Source: an uncultured Eubacteriales bacterium (GTDB lineage: Bacteria; Bacillota; Clostridia; Oscillospirales; Oscillospiraceae). Taken from it: a stretch of DNA of 17,455 bases. Below the pieces are notes generated by a model that was not told where the DNA came from, ran no database searches, and was given only the letters and a program-made list of their open reading frames with translations. Where the stretch lies: positions 1-17,455 of the forward strand of contig USCO01000031.1 of the NCBI GenBank assembly GCA_900553135.1, given 5' to 3'. The position numbers and the translations under genes are program-made. The first letter of the stretch is position 1. Each line of letters opens with the position of its first letter. Shown one piece after another: positions 1 through 6,504 of this stretch.

Positions 1-1
1 C

Positions 2-394
2 GCTGCCATCGCCGCCCGCTTTGACAGCGATCCCTACCACGGCGACGACCGCTTCACCGACATCTCCGGCCACTGGGCGGCGGAGTACATCAACCAGGCG
101 GCGGTGAAGGGCTGGGTGGAAGGCCAGCCGGACGGCAGCTTCGCCCCTGACCGGAGCATCAGCCGGGCCGAGGCGATGACACTGGTGAACCGGGTGCTGG
201 GCCGCCTGCCCGAGACCGCGGACGATCTACTGGACGGCATGATCACCTGGCCCGACAACCCGCCGGGGGCCTGGTACTATCTGGCGGTCCAGGAGGCCAC
301 CAACAGCCACGACTACGGGCGCAAGGCCGACACTGTCCACGAAACCTGGACCGGCCTCCAGCCTGTGGAGGACTGGACACGCTACGAGCAGTAA
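2..394 (+). CDS. S-layer homology (SLH) domain protein, C-terminal end (5' truncated)
   Basis: The reading frame is open from the window's first bases to a TAA at 392-394, so the start lies upstream and only about 130 residues are visible. The visible part contains one nearly complete SLH repeat: FTDISGHWAAEYI, then a Gly-rich turn with GQPDGSFAPD, then SISRAEAMTLVNRVLGR. The start of a following repeat is marked by WPDN...AWYYLAVQEATNSHDY. SLH repeats bind pyruvylated secondary cell wall polymer, so the protein is probably exported and held on the cell wall by this C-terminus; the function of the missing N-terminal part cannot be told. The final aromatic and acidic tail (VEDWTRYEQ) is typical of SLH proteins that end at the repeat. 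A strong terminator follows directly. Confidence 0.85.
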   Translation, partial: AAIAARFDSDPYHGDDRFTDISGHWAAEYINQAAVKGWVEGQPDGSFAPDRSISRAEAMTLVNRVLGRLPETADDLLDGMITWPDNPPGAWYYLAVQEATNSHDYGRKADTVHETWTGLQPVEDWTRYEQ

Positions 395-405
395 GCCTGT
401 TTTTC

Positions 406-450
406 CGCAAAAAAACGCCTGTACCGACATGGTACAGGCGTTTTTTTGCG
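406..450. terminator. Bidirectional intrinsic terminator between the SLH gene and rubredoxin
   Basis: A perfect 20-bp inverted repeat (406-425 with 431-450) encloses a 5-nt loop, GACAT. The stem contains seven A on the left and seven T on the right, so each strand reads as a GC-rich hairpin followed by a U tract. It sits between two convergent genes and can stop transcription from both sides. Confidence 0.95.
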
Positions 451-455
451 CTGTC

Positions 456-614
456 TTACTGCTTGGAGAAGTGCTCCTTGCCGACGCCGCAGAGAGGACA
501 TACCCAGCTCTCAGGCACGCTCTCCCAGGCGGTGCCGGGGGCCACGCCGTTGTCGGGATCGCCCTCAGCGGGGTCGTACACGTAGCCGCAGATATCGCAG
601 ACATACTTATCCAT
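456..614 (-). CDS. Rubredoxin
   Basis: This 52-residue protein has the classic rubredoxin layout: CDIC-G at residues 6-10 and CPLC-G at 39-43. The four cysteines (6, 9, 39, 42) would hold one Fe(SCys)4 centre. The conserved YVYDPAEGDP and GVAPGT segments and the aromatic residues Tyr4, Tyr11, Tyr13, Trp30, Trp37 and Phe49 fit the family core. Rubredoxins are small cytoplasmic one-electron carriers that in anaerobes commonly feed oxygen- and peroxide-reducing enzymes; the partner here is unknown. The start at 614 is chosen because AAGGAG (624-629 on the opposite strand) lies at proper distance; a longer in-frame extension upstream has no rubredoxin similarity. The gene is divergent from dusB, with about 130 bases between them, and ends at the shared bidirectional terminator. 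Confidence 0.97.
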   Translation of the reverse strand: MDKYVCDICGYVYDPAEGDPDNGVAPGTAWESVPESWVCPLCGVGKEHFSKQ

Positions 615-680
615 GGTTATAGTCTCCTTTTTGATCAAATCGCAATTCATAGTATCACCCGGTGGCCGGGAATCCATGCC

Positions 681-709
681 TTGCCGAACCCCCGCCTTTG
701 TGGTATGAT
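681..709 (+). promoter_or_regulatory. Predicted sigma-A promoter for dusB
   Basis: TTGCCG (681-686) and TATGAT (704-709) are separated by 17 bases, and TGG directly before the -10 makes an extended -10 element. Transcription would begin near 716, giving a leader of under 30 bases before the GTG start at 743. It also supports the downstream start, because the ATG at 662 lies upstream of this promoter. Confidence 0.7.
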
Positions 710-742
710 ACATTTACTATTTATAACACATTGGGGGACACT

Positions 743-1717
743 GTGAAAATAGGCAAAATCACCATAAATTCAAAGCTGGCTTTGGCGCCCATGGCCGGAG
801 TGACCGACCTGGGCTTCCGGACGGTGTGCCGGGAGCTGGGGGCGGGGTACACCGTGACGGAGATGGTCAGCGCCAAGGCCCTGTGCTATCAGGACAAAAA
901 ATCCCTTCCCCTGCTGGAGCTGGGCGAGGGGGAGCACCCGGCGGCGGTGCAGCTCTTCGGCAGCGACCCTTACTGCATGGAGCAGGCGGCGGGCATCGCC
1001 GCGGAGAAGTCGGGGGCGGACATTCTGGATATCAATATGGGCTGTCCGGTGCCCAAGGTGGCCAACTCCGGGGATGGCTCCGGCCTGATGAGGAACCCCG
1101 AGCTGGCGGTGAAGGTGGCCGAGGCGGTCATCCGGGGGGCGGGCGGACGGCCCGTCACCGTCAAATTCCGGCTGGGCTGGGACAAGGGCTCCATCAACTG
1201 CGTGGAGTTCGCCCAGGCCATGGAGGCCGCCGGTGTGGCCGCCGTGGCGGTCCACGGCCGCACCAAGGTGCAGATGTACTCCGGCCGGGCCAACTGGGAC
1301 TATATCCGGGCGGTAAAGGAGGCCGTGTCCATCCCCGTCCTCGCCAACGGCGATGTCTTTGAGCCGGAGGACGCGGTTCACATTCTCAAATACACCGGGG
1401 CCGACATGGCCATGCTCGGCCGGGGCTGCTTCGGCAATCCCTGGCTCTTTGCGCGTGCCCAGGCCGCCCTGGAGGGGCGGCCGGTCCCGCCCCTGCCGCC
1501 GCTGGCCCGGCGGTGCGAGACGGCGGTGCGGCAGTTCCGCCTCTCCGCCGCTCAGAAGGGAGAGCACATCGCCTGCCTGGAGGCCCGGAAGCACTACGCC
1601 TGGTACCTCAAGGGGGTTCCCTACGCGGGGTATTATAAGGAACAGATCAGCAAAATCTCCACTCTGGAGGACATTGACCGCATCACCGCAGGCATACAGC
1701 GGGATCTGAGGGACTGA
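743..1717 (+). CDS. dusB: tRNA-dihydrouridine synthase, DusB type
   Basis: A flavoenzyme that reduces specific uridines in tRNA to dihydrouridine using FMN and NADPH, acting in the cytoplasm. The 324-residue length is normal for the family. Visible motifs in order are the FMN-barrel start PMAGVTD (about residue 16), INMGCPVPKV with the expected catalytic cysteine at about residue 101, KFRLGWD, VHGRT, ANGDV and GRGCFGNPWLF, followed by the C-terminal helical tRNA-binding part. The start is GTG at 743, preceded by a GGGGG ribosome site (733-737); an upstream in-frame ATG at 662 lies before the predicted promoter and encodes a tail unlike the family. The gene is followed after 37 bases by an ECF sigma factor gene in the same direction and probably shares its transcript. 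The DusB subtype is assigned from the overall motif pattern, not a phylogeny. Confidence 0.93.
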   Translation: MKIGKITINSKLALAPMAGVTDLGFRTVCRELGAGYTVTEMVSAKALCYQDKKSLPLLELGEGEHPAAVQLFGSDPYCMEQAAGIAAEKSGADILDINMGCPVPKVANSGDGSGLMRNPELAVKVAEAVIRGAGGRPVTVKFRLGWDKGSINCVEFAQAMEAAGVAAVAVHGRTKVQMYSGRANWDYIRAVKEAVSIPVLANGDVFEPEDAVHILKYTGADMAMLGRGCFGNPWLFARAQAALEGRPVPPLPPLARRCETAVRQFRLSAAQKGEHIACLEARKHYAWYLKGVPYAGYYKEQISKISTLEDIDRITAGIQRDLRD

Positions 1718-1754
1718 CCGCCGGCAAACGCGCCGGCGAGGAGGTGAGAAAGGC

Positions 1755-2351
1755 ATGACCGAGGAACAGGCGCTGGTACAGCAGGCCCGGCAGGGGGACG
1801 AGGGGGCCTTCGCCGCCCTGGTGGAACAGAATCAGGGGCGCATCTACCATCTGGCCCTACGTATGACGGGCAATCCCGACGACGCGGCGGAGCTGTGCCA
1901 GGAGGCCTTTCTCAACGCCTGGAAGGGCCTGGGGAAATTCCAGGGGGAGAGCTCCTTCTCCACCTGGCTCTACCGGCTGACCAGCAACGTGTGCATCGAC
2001 TTTCTGCGGCGGGAGAAGCGGCGCAGTACCCTGTCCATGACGGTCTCCCTGGACGATGAGGAGGGCGCCCGGCAGGCCGAGCTGCCCGACGAGCGGTACA
2101 GTCCCCACCGCCAGGCGGAGCAGCAGGAGCTGCGGGACACCCTGCGGGCGGGCCTGCGGGCCCTGTCGGAGGAGCACCGGCAGGTGCTGATTCTCCGGGA
2201 GCTGGAGGGCCTCTCCTATGGGGAGATTGCCGCCCTGCTGGGGGTGGAGGAGGGCACCGTCAAGTCCCGCATCGCCCGGGCCCGGCTGGCCCTGCGCAAA
2301 TATTTGCTGGAACAGGGGAACTTTTTCGGCTCCCCCTCGTCCAAAGCATAA
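1755..2351 (+). CDS. RNA polymerase sigma factor, ECF (sigma-70) family
   Basis: The protein has 198 residues with the two-domain ECF layout. Region 2 spans about residues 20-92 and includes DDAAELCQEAFLNAW and the -10 recognition stretch with FSTWLYRLTSNVCIDFLRRE. Region 4 spans about 133-187 and includes LRELEGLSYGEIAALLGV and the helix-turn-helix GTVKSRIARARLALRKYL. Such factors direct RNA polymerase to a small regulon, often for cell-envelope stress, when released by a membrane anti-sigma factor. That partner is encoded directly downstream after 33 bases, which is the standard arrangement. The start at 1755 has a strong GAGGAGGTGA site (1738-1747). It resembles the broad SigW/SigV-like class, but the exact group and target promoters cannot be read from here. 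No upstream promoter of its own was found, so read-through from dusB is likely. Confidence 0.93.
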   Translation: MTEEQALVQQARQGDEGAFAALVEQNQGRIYHLALRMTGNPDDAAELCQEAFLNAWKGLGKFQGESSFSTWLYRLTSNVCIDFLRREKRRSTLSMTVSLDDEEGARQAELPDERYSPHRQAEQQELRDTLRAGLRALSEEHRQVLILRELEGLSYGEIAALLGVEEGTVKSRIARARLALRKYLLEQGNFFGSPSSKA

Positions 2352-2384
2352 ACCAGATCCACGGGACGGAAAGGAGGCGGCGGC

Positions 2385-3269
2385 ATGCTGACCTGTGAAC
2401 AGGCGCTGGAGCTCATCAGCGCACAGCTCGACGGGGCGCTGACGGCGGAGGAGGCCGGGGCGCTGGACGAGCACCTGGCCCAGTGCCCGGCGTGCCGGGC
2501 GCTTCGGGCCGACCTCTCCACCCTGCACCAGCTTCTGCCCACTCTGGCGGAGGAGCCCCCCGCCGGGCTGAAGGACAACATTATGAAAGCGGTCCACGCC
2601 TCCAAATGCACCCCCTTCCACACCAGAAAGCGCCAGTGGCGCTGGCGCTCCTGGGCCTCTCTGGCCGCGGTGCTGGTGCTTGTACTGGTGGGCGGGCAAG
2701 CTGTGCACCTCTGGAGCCCTCCGGACAGCTCCGGGAGCGTACCCAGAGCCAATCTTGCCGGGTTGACCGGAGCGGCCTCCGGCGGGAGCGCCGGACAAAC
2801 CGCCCCGGCTCAGGAGGACCGCGCGGGCCCCACCGGGGAGCCCGCCGAGGCCGCCAGCGGCGGCGCCGACGGCGCCAACCGGAAGGACAGCTCCGCCGGT
2901 GAGAGGCCCCAGAACCGGGACGTGACGCCACCCGCCGATGGACCGGAGGGCGGCCAGATACCGGCATCTGCTCAGGAGCCGTCTGTCTCCGCGCCGCCTG
3001 TCTCCGAGCTCCAGCCTACCCCGTCCGCGGGGCCCTCCGTCATGTCCCTGATGCCCGAGGACGCCCCGCAGGACACCCAGCCCCCCTCCTCCGCCCTGAC
3101 GGAGGAGGGCGCACGCCAGGCGCTGCTGGAGTGGCTGGGCCAGCCCGGCACGCCTCTGACCTCCCTTGGCCGGTCGGAGGACGGGATGGCCTACCGCTTC
3201 CAGACGGAGGACGGGGCTCTTTACTCCGTCCCTCTGGACGGGAGTCCCATCACTGCGGAACCCTCCTGA
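2385..3269 (+). CDS. Anti-sigma factor, zinc-finger (zf-HC2) membrane protein
   Basis: The N-terminal domain (residues 1-70) carries a zinc-binding anti-sigma motif: Cys4 and H30-x3-C34-x2-C37 (HLAQCPAC). It should clamp the adjacent ECF sigma factor in the cytoplasm. A basic stretch, RKRQWRWR, is followed by one membrane segment at about residues 90-106. About 120 residues of low-complexity Gly/Ala/Pro/Ser/Glu linker come next on the outside, then a compact C-terminal segment of about 65 residues (from LTEEGARQALLEWLG) that may be a sensory or anchoring domain of unknown type. The start at 2385 has AAAGGAGG eight to ten bases upstream. Membership of the sigma/anti-sigma pair is clear from gene order; the signal sensed is not. 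A terminator follows within ten bases. Confidence 0.9.
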   Translation: MLTCEQALELISAQLDGALTAEEAGALDEHLAQCPACRALRADLSTLHQLLPTLAEEPPAGLKDNIMKAVHASKCTPFHTRKRQWRWRSWASLAAVLVLVLVGGQAVHLWSPPDSSGSVPRANLAGLTGAASGGSAGQTAPAQEDRAGPTGEPAEAASGGADGANRKDSSAGERPQNRDVTPPADGPEGGQIPASAQEPSVSAPPVSELQPTPSAGPSVMSLMPEDAPQDTQPPSSALTEEGARQALLEWLGQPGTPLTSLGRSEDGMAYRFQTEDGALYSVPLDGSPITAEPS

Positions 3270-3274
3270 CCTGC

Positions 3275-3307
3275 ACACGCGGCCGGTGTTACCGGCCGCG
3301 TGTTTTT
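3275..3307 (+). terminator. Intrinsic terminator after the dusB-sigma-anti-sigma unit
   Basis: A perfect 13-bp GC-rich stem (3275-3287 with 3291-3303) with a GTT loop is followed by a run of five T. It closes the rightward unit that starts at dusB. Confidence 0.93.
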
Positions 3308-3457
3308 ATTCGGCTGCGGCACATTGAGTCTGTCTCCCCGCTCGGCTCCGGCCCCAAGCTTGTCTCCCGGCGGACATTCCCTCCCCCTCTCCCGCGTGCA
3401 AATTTCCCCCCTGCGGACTGCGGCGGGGTATTTTGCGCGATTTTTCTAAAATTTCAG

Positions 3458-3486
3458 TTGTATCTCCGGTTGATTTAATGTATAAT
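3458..3486 (+). promoter_or_regulatory. Predicted sigma-A promoter for the EF-G-like gene
   Basis: TTGTAT (3458-3463) and a consensus TATAAT (3481-3486) are separated by 17 bases, in a locally AT-rich patch after a GC-rich stretch. Transcription would start near 3493, giving a leader of about 68 bases. The rest of the gap between the preceding terminator and this promoter (3308-3457) shows no gene or clear signal. Confidence 0.8.
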
Positions 3487-3494
3487 GAACAACA

Positions 3495-3526
3495 GGCAGT
3501 CCTCCGTCCCCCTCGGGAGCCCTGCC
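3495..3526 (+). other. Possible leader hairpin in the EF-G-like mRNA
   Basis: GGCAG (3495-3499) pairs with CTGCC (3522-3526), and an inner CTCC (3502-3505) can pair with GGAG (3516-3519). The structure would lie at or next to the predicted transcript 5' end and ahead of the ribosome site at 3542-3552. It has no U tract, so it is more likely a 5'-end structure than a terminator. Confidence 0.4.
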
Positions 3527-3560
3527 CAGACGATTCCAAATGTAAGGAGAGGAAACAAGT

Positions 3561-5633
3561 ATGAGCTATTCCGTACAAAACATCCGCAACGTCTGTCTGC
3601 TGGGCCACGGTGGAAATGGTAAGACCTCCCTGGCCGAGAGCATGCTGTATTTGACCGGTGGCACCGTGCGGCTGGGCAATCCCGCCGACGGGAATACCGT
3701 TTGCGATTACGACCCCGAGGAAACCCGCCGTCAGATTTCCATCTCCACCGCGGTGGCTCCCGTGGAGTACAACGGCTGTAAGATCAACGTGCTGGACACG
3801 CCGGGCTACTTTGACTTTTCCGGCGAGGTGATCGAGGCCCTCCAGGTGGCCGACGCGGCCATCATCGTCTGCTCCGCCAAGGCGGGCATGAGCGTGGGCG
3901 CGGAGAAGGCGTGGAAGCTGTGCGAGCAGCGCAGGCTGCCCCGGCTGCTCTACATCTCCAAGACCGACGAGGAGAACTCCGACTACAACGCCGCCTTCGA
4001 CACCCTGCGGGAGCGCTTCGGCAAGAATATCGCCCCCGTGGCCGCCCCCATCTGGGACGCGGACAAGAAGGTCATTGGCTTTATCGACGTGCTCCACAAG
4101 CGCGCCTTTGAGGCCGGCCCCAAGGGCGAGCGCATCGAGATCGACGTCCCTGACGACAAGAAGCCCGTGCTGGACGAGCTGTACGATGCCCTCAAGGAGT
4201 CGGTGGCTGAGACCAGCGAGGAGCTGATGGACAAGTACTTTTCCGGTGAGGACTTCACCTACGCCGAGATGATCCAGGGTCTGCGCCAGGGCGTGAAAGA
4301 CCTGTCCCTCTTCCCCGTTGTGTGCGGCTCCGCCGTCTCCGGCCTGGGCACCCGCATGCTGCTGGACATCATCGTGGAGCTGCTGCCCTCCCCCCTGGAG
4401 GGCCGCCCCCTCATGGGCGAGAACGCCGACGGCGAGGTGGACGAGTTCGTGCCCTTCCCCGGCGCCCTGCCCGCCGCCCTGGTGTGGAAGACCGTCTCCG
4501 ACCAGTACGGCAAGTACTCCTTCGTGAAGGTCATCTCCGGCAACCTCAAGCCCGACATGCAGCTGGTCAATTCCCGCACCGGCGCCACGGAGAAGCTGGG
4601 CCGCCTGTACGTGATGAAGGGCAAGAAGGCCGAGGAGGTCAAGGAGCTGGAGTGCGGCGACATCGGCGCCATCGGCAAGATGGAGAAGGTCAAGACCGGC
4701 GACACCCTCTCTGATCCCCGCAAGGTGGTCAAGCTGGAACCCATCCCCTTCCCCGAGCCCTGCTACTCCGTGGCTATCACCCCCAAGACCAAGGGCCAGG
4801 AGGACAAGATCGCCGCCGGCCTCATCCGCCTGAACGAGGAGGATCTGACCTTCAACTGGGTCAACAACGCCGAAACCCGCCAGATGGTGGTCTCCGGCAC
4901 CGGCGACATGCAGATGGACGTGATTCTCTCCCGGCTGAAGAGCCGCTTCGGCGTGGACGCCGAGCTCTCCGAGCCCCGGGTGCCCTACCGCGAGAAGATC
5001 CGCAAGAAGGTGGAGGTGCAGGGCCGCCACAAGAAGCAGACCGGCGGCCACGGCCAGTTCGGCGACGTGTGGATGCGCTTTGAGCCGGGCGACACCGAGG
5101 AGCTCCAGTTTTGCGAGGAGGTCGTGGGCGGCGCGGTGCCCAAGAACTACTTCCCCGCCGTGGAGAAGGGCATGCGGGAGGCCGTGGTTCACGGTGTGCT
5201 GGCCGGCTACCCGGTGGTGTACCTGAAAGCCACCCTGTACGACGGCTCCTATCACCCGGTGGACTCCTCCGAAATGGCTTTCAAGACCGCCGTGCAGATC
5301 GCCTACAAGACCGGTATGCCCCAGGCCAGCCCTGTGCTGCTGGAACCCATCGGCGAGCTGAAGGTCACCATCCCCGACAGCTACATGGGCGACGTCATCG
5401 GCGATCTGAACAAGCGCCGGGGCCGCGTCATGGGCATGAACCCCGACGGCGAGGGCAACCAGATCGTGGAGGCCGAGGTGCCCATGGCCGAGATGGGCCG
5501 CTATGCCATCGACCTGCGCTCCATGACCCAGGGCCGCGGTTCCTTCACCTTCCGCTTCGTCCGCTACGAGGACGCCCCTCCCGCCGTCCAGGAGAAGGCC
5601 ATCGAGGCCGCCAAGGCTATGGCTGAGGAATAA
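3561..5633 (+). CDS. Elongation factor G-like protein (EF-G-2 type translational GTPase paralogue)
   Basis: The 690-residue protein has the five-domain EF-G plan. G1 is GHGGNGKT (15-22), switch I is degenerate (RRQISIS near 56-62), G3 is DTPGYFDF (79-86), G4 is SKTD (133-136) and a G5-like CGSA lies near residue 255. Domain II follows, then domains III-V, including PRVPYREKIRKK and GGHGQFGDV. Three departures from canonical EF-G are visible: the catalytic His after DTPG is Tyr83, NKxD is SKTD, and the RGIT switch I motif is lost. This matches the separate EF-G-like family typified by Thermus EF-G-2, whose cellular job is not settled; it binds GTP and ribosomes but is not the main translocase. 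The start has a TAAGGAGAGG site (3542-3552). The gene is a single transcription unit with its own promoter and terminator. Confidence 0.92.
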   Translation: MSYSVQNIRNVCLLGHGGNGKTSLAESMLYLTGGTVRLGNPADGNTVCDYDPEETRRQISISTAVAPVEYNGCKINVLDTPGYFDFSGEVIEALQVADAAIIVCSAKAGMSVGAEKAWKLCEQRRLPRLLYISKTDEENSDYNAAFDTLRERFGKNIAPVAAPIWDADKKVIGFIDVLHKRAFEAGPKGERIEIDVPDDKKPVLDELYDALKESVAETSEELMDKYFSGEDFTYAEMIQGLRQGVKDLSLFPVVCGSAVSGLGTRMLLDIIVELLPSPLEGRPLMGENADGEVDEFVPFPGALPAALVWKTVSDQYGKYSFVKVISGNLKPDMQLVNSRTGATEKLGRLYVMKGKKAEEVKELECGDIGAIGKMEKVKTGDTLSDPRKVVKLEPIPFPEPCYSVAITPKTKGQEDKIAAGLIRLNEEDLTFNWVNNAETRQMVVSGTGDMQMDVILSRLKSRFGVDAELSEPRVPYREKIRKKVEVQGRHKKQTGGHGQFGDVWMRFEPGDTEELQFCEEVVGGAVPKNYFPAVEKGMREAVVHGVLAGYPVVYLKATLYDGSYHPVDSSEMAFKTAVQIAYKTGMPQASPVLLEPIGELKVTIPDSYMGDVIGDLNKRRGRVMGMNPDGEGNQIVEAEVPMAEMGRYAIDLRSMTQGRGSFTFRFVRYEDAPPAVQEKAIEAAKAMAEE

Positions 5634-5641
5634 GCTAATTG

Positions 5642-5673
5642 AAAAGAGCCGCCCAACCGGGCGGCTCTTTTTT
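5642..5673 (+). terminator. Intrinsic terminator after the EF-G-like gene
   Basis: A 13-bp stem (5642-5654 with 5659-5671) with loop AACC and a terminal run of six T lies eight bases after the stop codon. The A run on the left side means it could also act on the opposite strand. Confidence 0.95.
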
Positions 5674-5777
5674 GCGGGGCAGAGGAAAAACGTCTGTTGT
5701 TAAGGAGGGGAGACGCGAAAAAAACAACCTCTATTGTGGTAGAGCCTTTAGAGTAATTTTTGTTTGGAGGGAGTATT

Positions 5778-6473
5778 TTGGAAAAAACAATTAGTCAGGC
5801 TGAAATGATGCAGTTATTGGATAAACTGTATGAGCAGGCAGTGAATGGAATTGGAAAAGTGAGTCCTCCATTGGATGAATTGGCCCAAAACTATTTGGAG
5901 AAAAACAAAGATGTTGAGACAGCGGCAAAAAAATTCATTCAATATCAGGTTATAAAATGTACTACATCCGGTTTCCTAAGTGGATTAGGCGGGGTTATTA
6001 CTCTGCCCGTAACTATTCCGGCGAATGTGGGAAGTGTATTGTATGTTCAGATGAGGATGATTGCTTGTTTGGCCTATATGGGAGGATATGATCCGAAGTG
6101 TGACCAAGTTCAGACGTTGGTTTATGCTTGCCTGGCAGGTATTTCTGTAGATCAGGTGATAAAAAATATAGGAATTAATTTTGGAACGAAACTCACAATG
6201 TCAATGATTAAAAAGATTCCCGGTACAGTTTTGACAAAAATCAATCAACGGGTTGGGTTCCGGTTGGTTACAAAATTTGGAACAAAGGGCCTAATTAACC
6301 TAGGGAAGGCTGTCCCGGTTGTCGGAGGAGTAATTGGAGGTGGCTTTGATTTCACCGAAACAAAAATAATAGCGAATCGAGCGTATCATATATTTATCAA
6401 GGGAGAAATTGATGCGTTAAAGGAAGATGGCAACCAAACAAGGGGAAAAACTCATATCGTCATGGAAGAATAA
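5778..6473 (+). CDS. EcsC-family protein, solitary and AT-rich
   Basis: The 231-residue protein resembles the EcsC family (PF12787): a helical N-terminal part with KKFIQYQVIKCTTSGF (about 51-66), then Gly- and Pro-rich hydrophobic stretches GLGGVITLPVTIPANVG (69-85) and, near the C-terminus, GKAVPVVGGVIGGGFDF. Named after the third gene of the Bacillus ecs operon, its biochemical role is unknown; the hydrophobic segments suggest membrane association. The start is taken as TTG at 5778, preceded by GGAGGG (5766-5771) at about six bases; an in-frame TTG at 5760 would overlap this site. Base and codon use differ sharply from both neighbours (AAA, ATA, GTT and TTG are frequent; the line at 5941 has 22 G/C of 60). 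With terminators on both sides and no partner gene, it looks like an acquired single-gene insert. No convincing promoter was found in 5674-5777. Confidence 0.75.
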   Translation: MEKTISQAEMMQLLDKLYEQAVNGIGKVSPPLDELAQNYLEKNKDVETAAKKFIQYQVIKCTTSGFLSGLGGVITLPVTIPANVGSVLYVQMRMIACLAYMGGYDPKCDQVQTLVYACLAGISVDQVIKNIGINFGTKLTMSMIKKIPGTVLTKINQRVGFRLVTKFGTKGLINLGKAVPVVGGVIGGGFDFTETKIIANRAYHIFIKGEIDALKEDGNQTRGKTHIVMEE

Positions 6474-6503
6474 AAAAAGCCGCCCCATTGGGGCGGCTTT
6501 TTT
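6473..6503. terminator. Bidirectional terminator between the EcsC-family gene and araR
   Basis: A 14-bp stem (6473-6486 with 6490-6503) with loop ATT has A runs on the left and T runs on the right. It lies between two convergent genes: it begins inside the stop codon of the EcsC-family gene and ends one base before the araR stop codon, so it can serve both. The stem core AGCCGCCC/GGGCGGCT is shared with the terminator at 5642-5673. Confidence 0.93.
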
Positions 6504-6504
6504 C

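Noticed and set aside
1720..1737. GCCGGC inverted repeat between dusB and the sigma gene considered as a terminator.
   Set aside because: The stem is only six bases, each arm is itself palindromic, and no T run follows.
3306..5255. A 649-codon minus-strand frame opposite the EF-G-like gene.
   Set aside because: Shadow frame of a clear GTPase gene; repetitive Leu/Gly/His composition and no family motifs.
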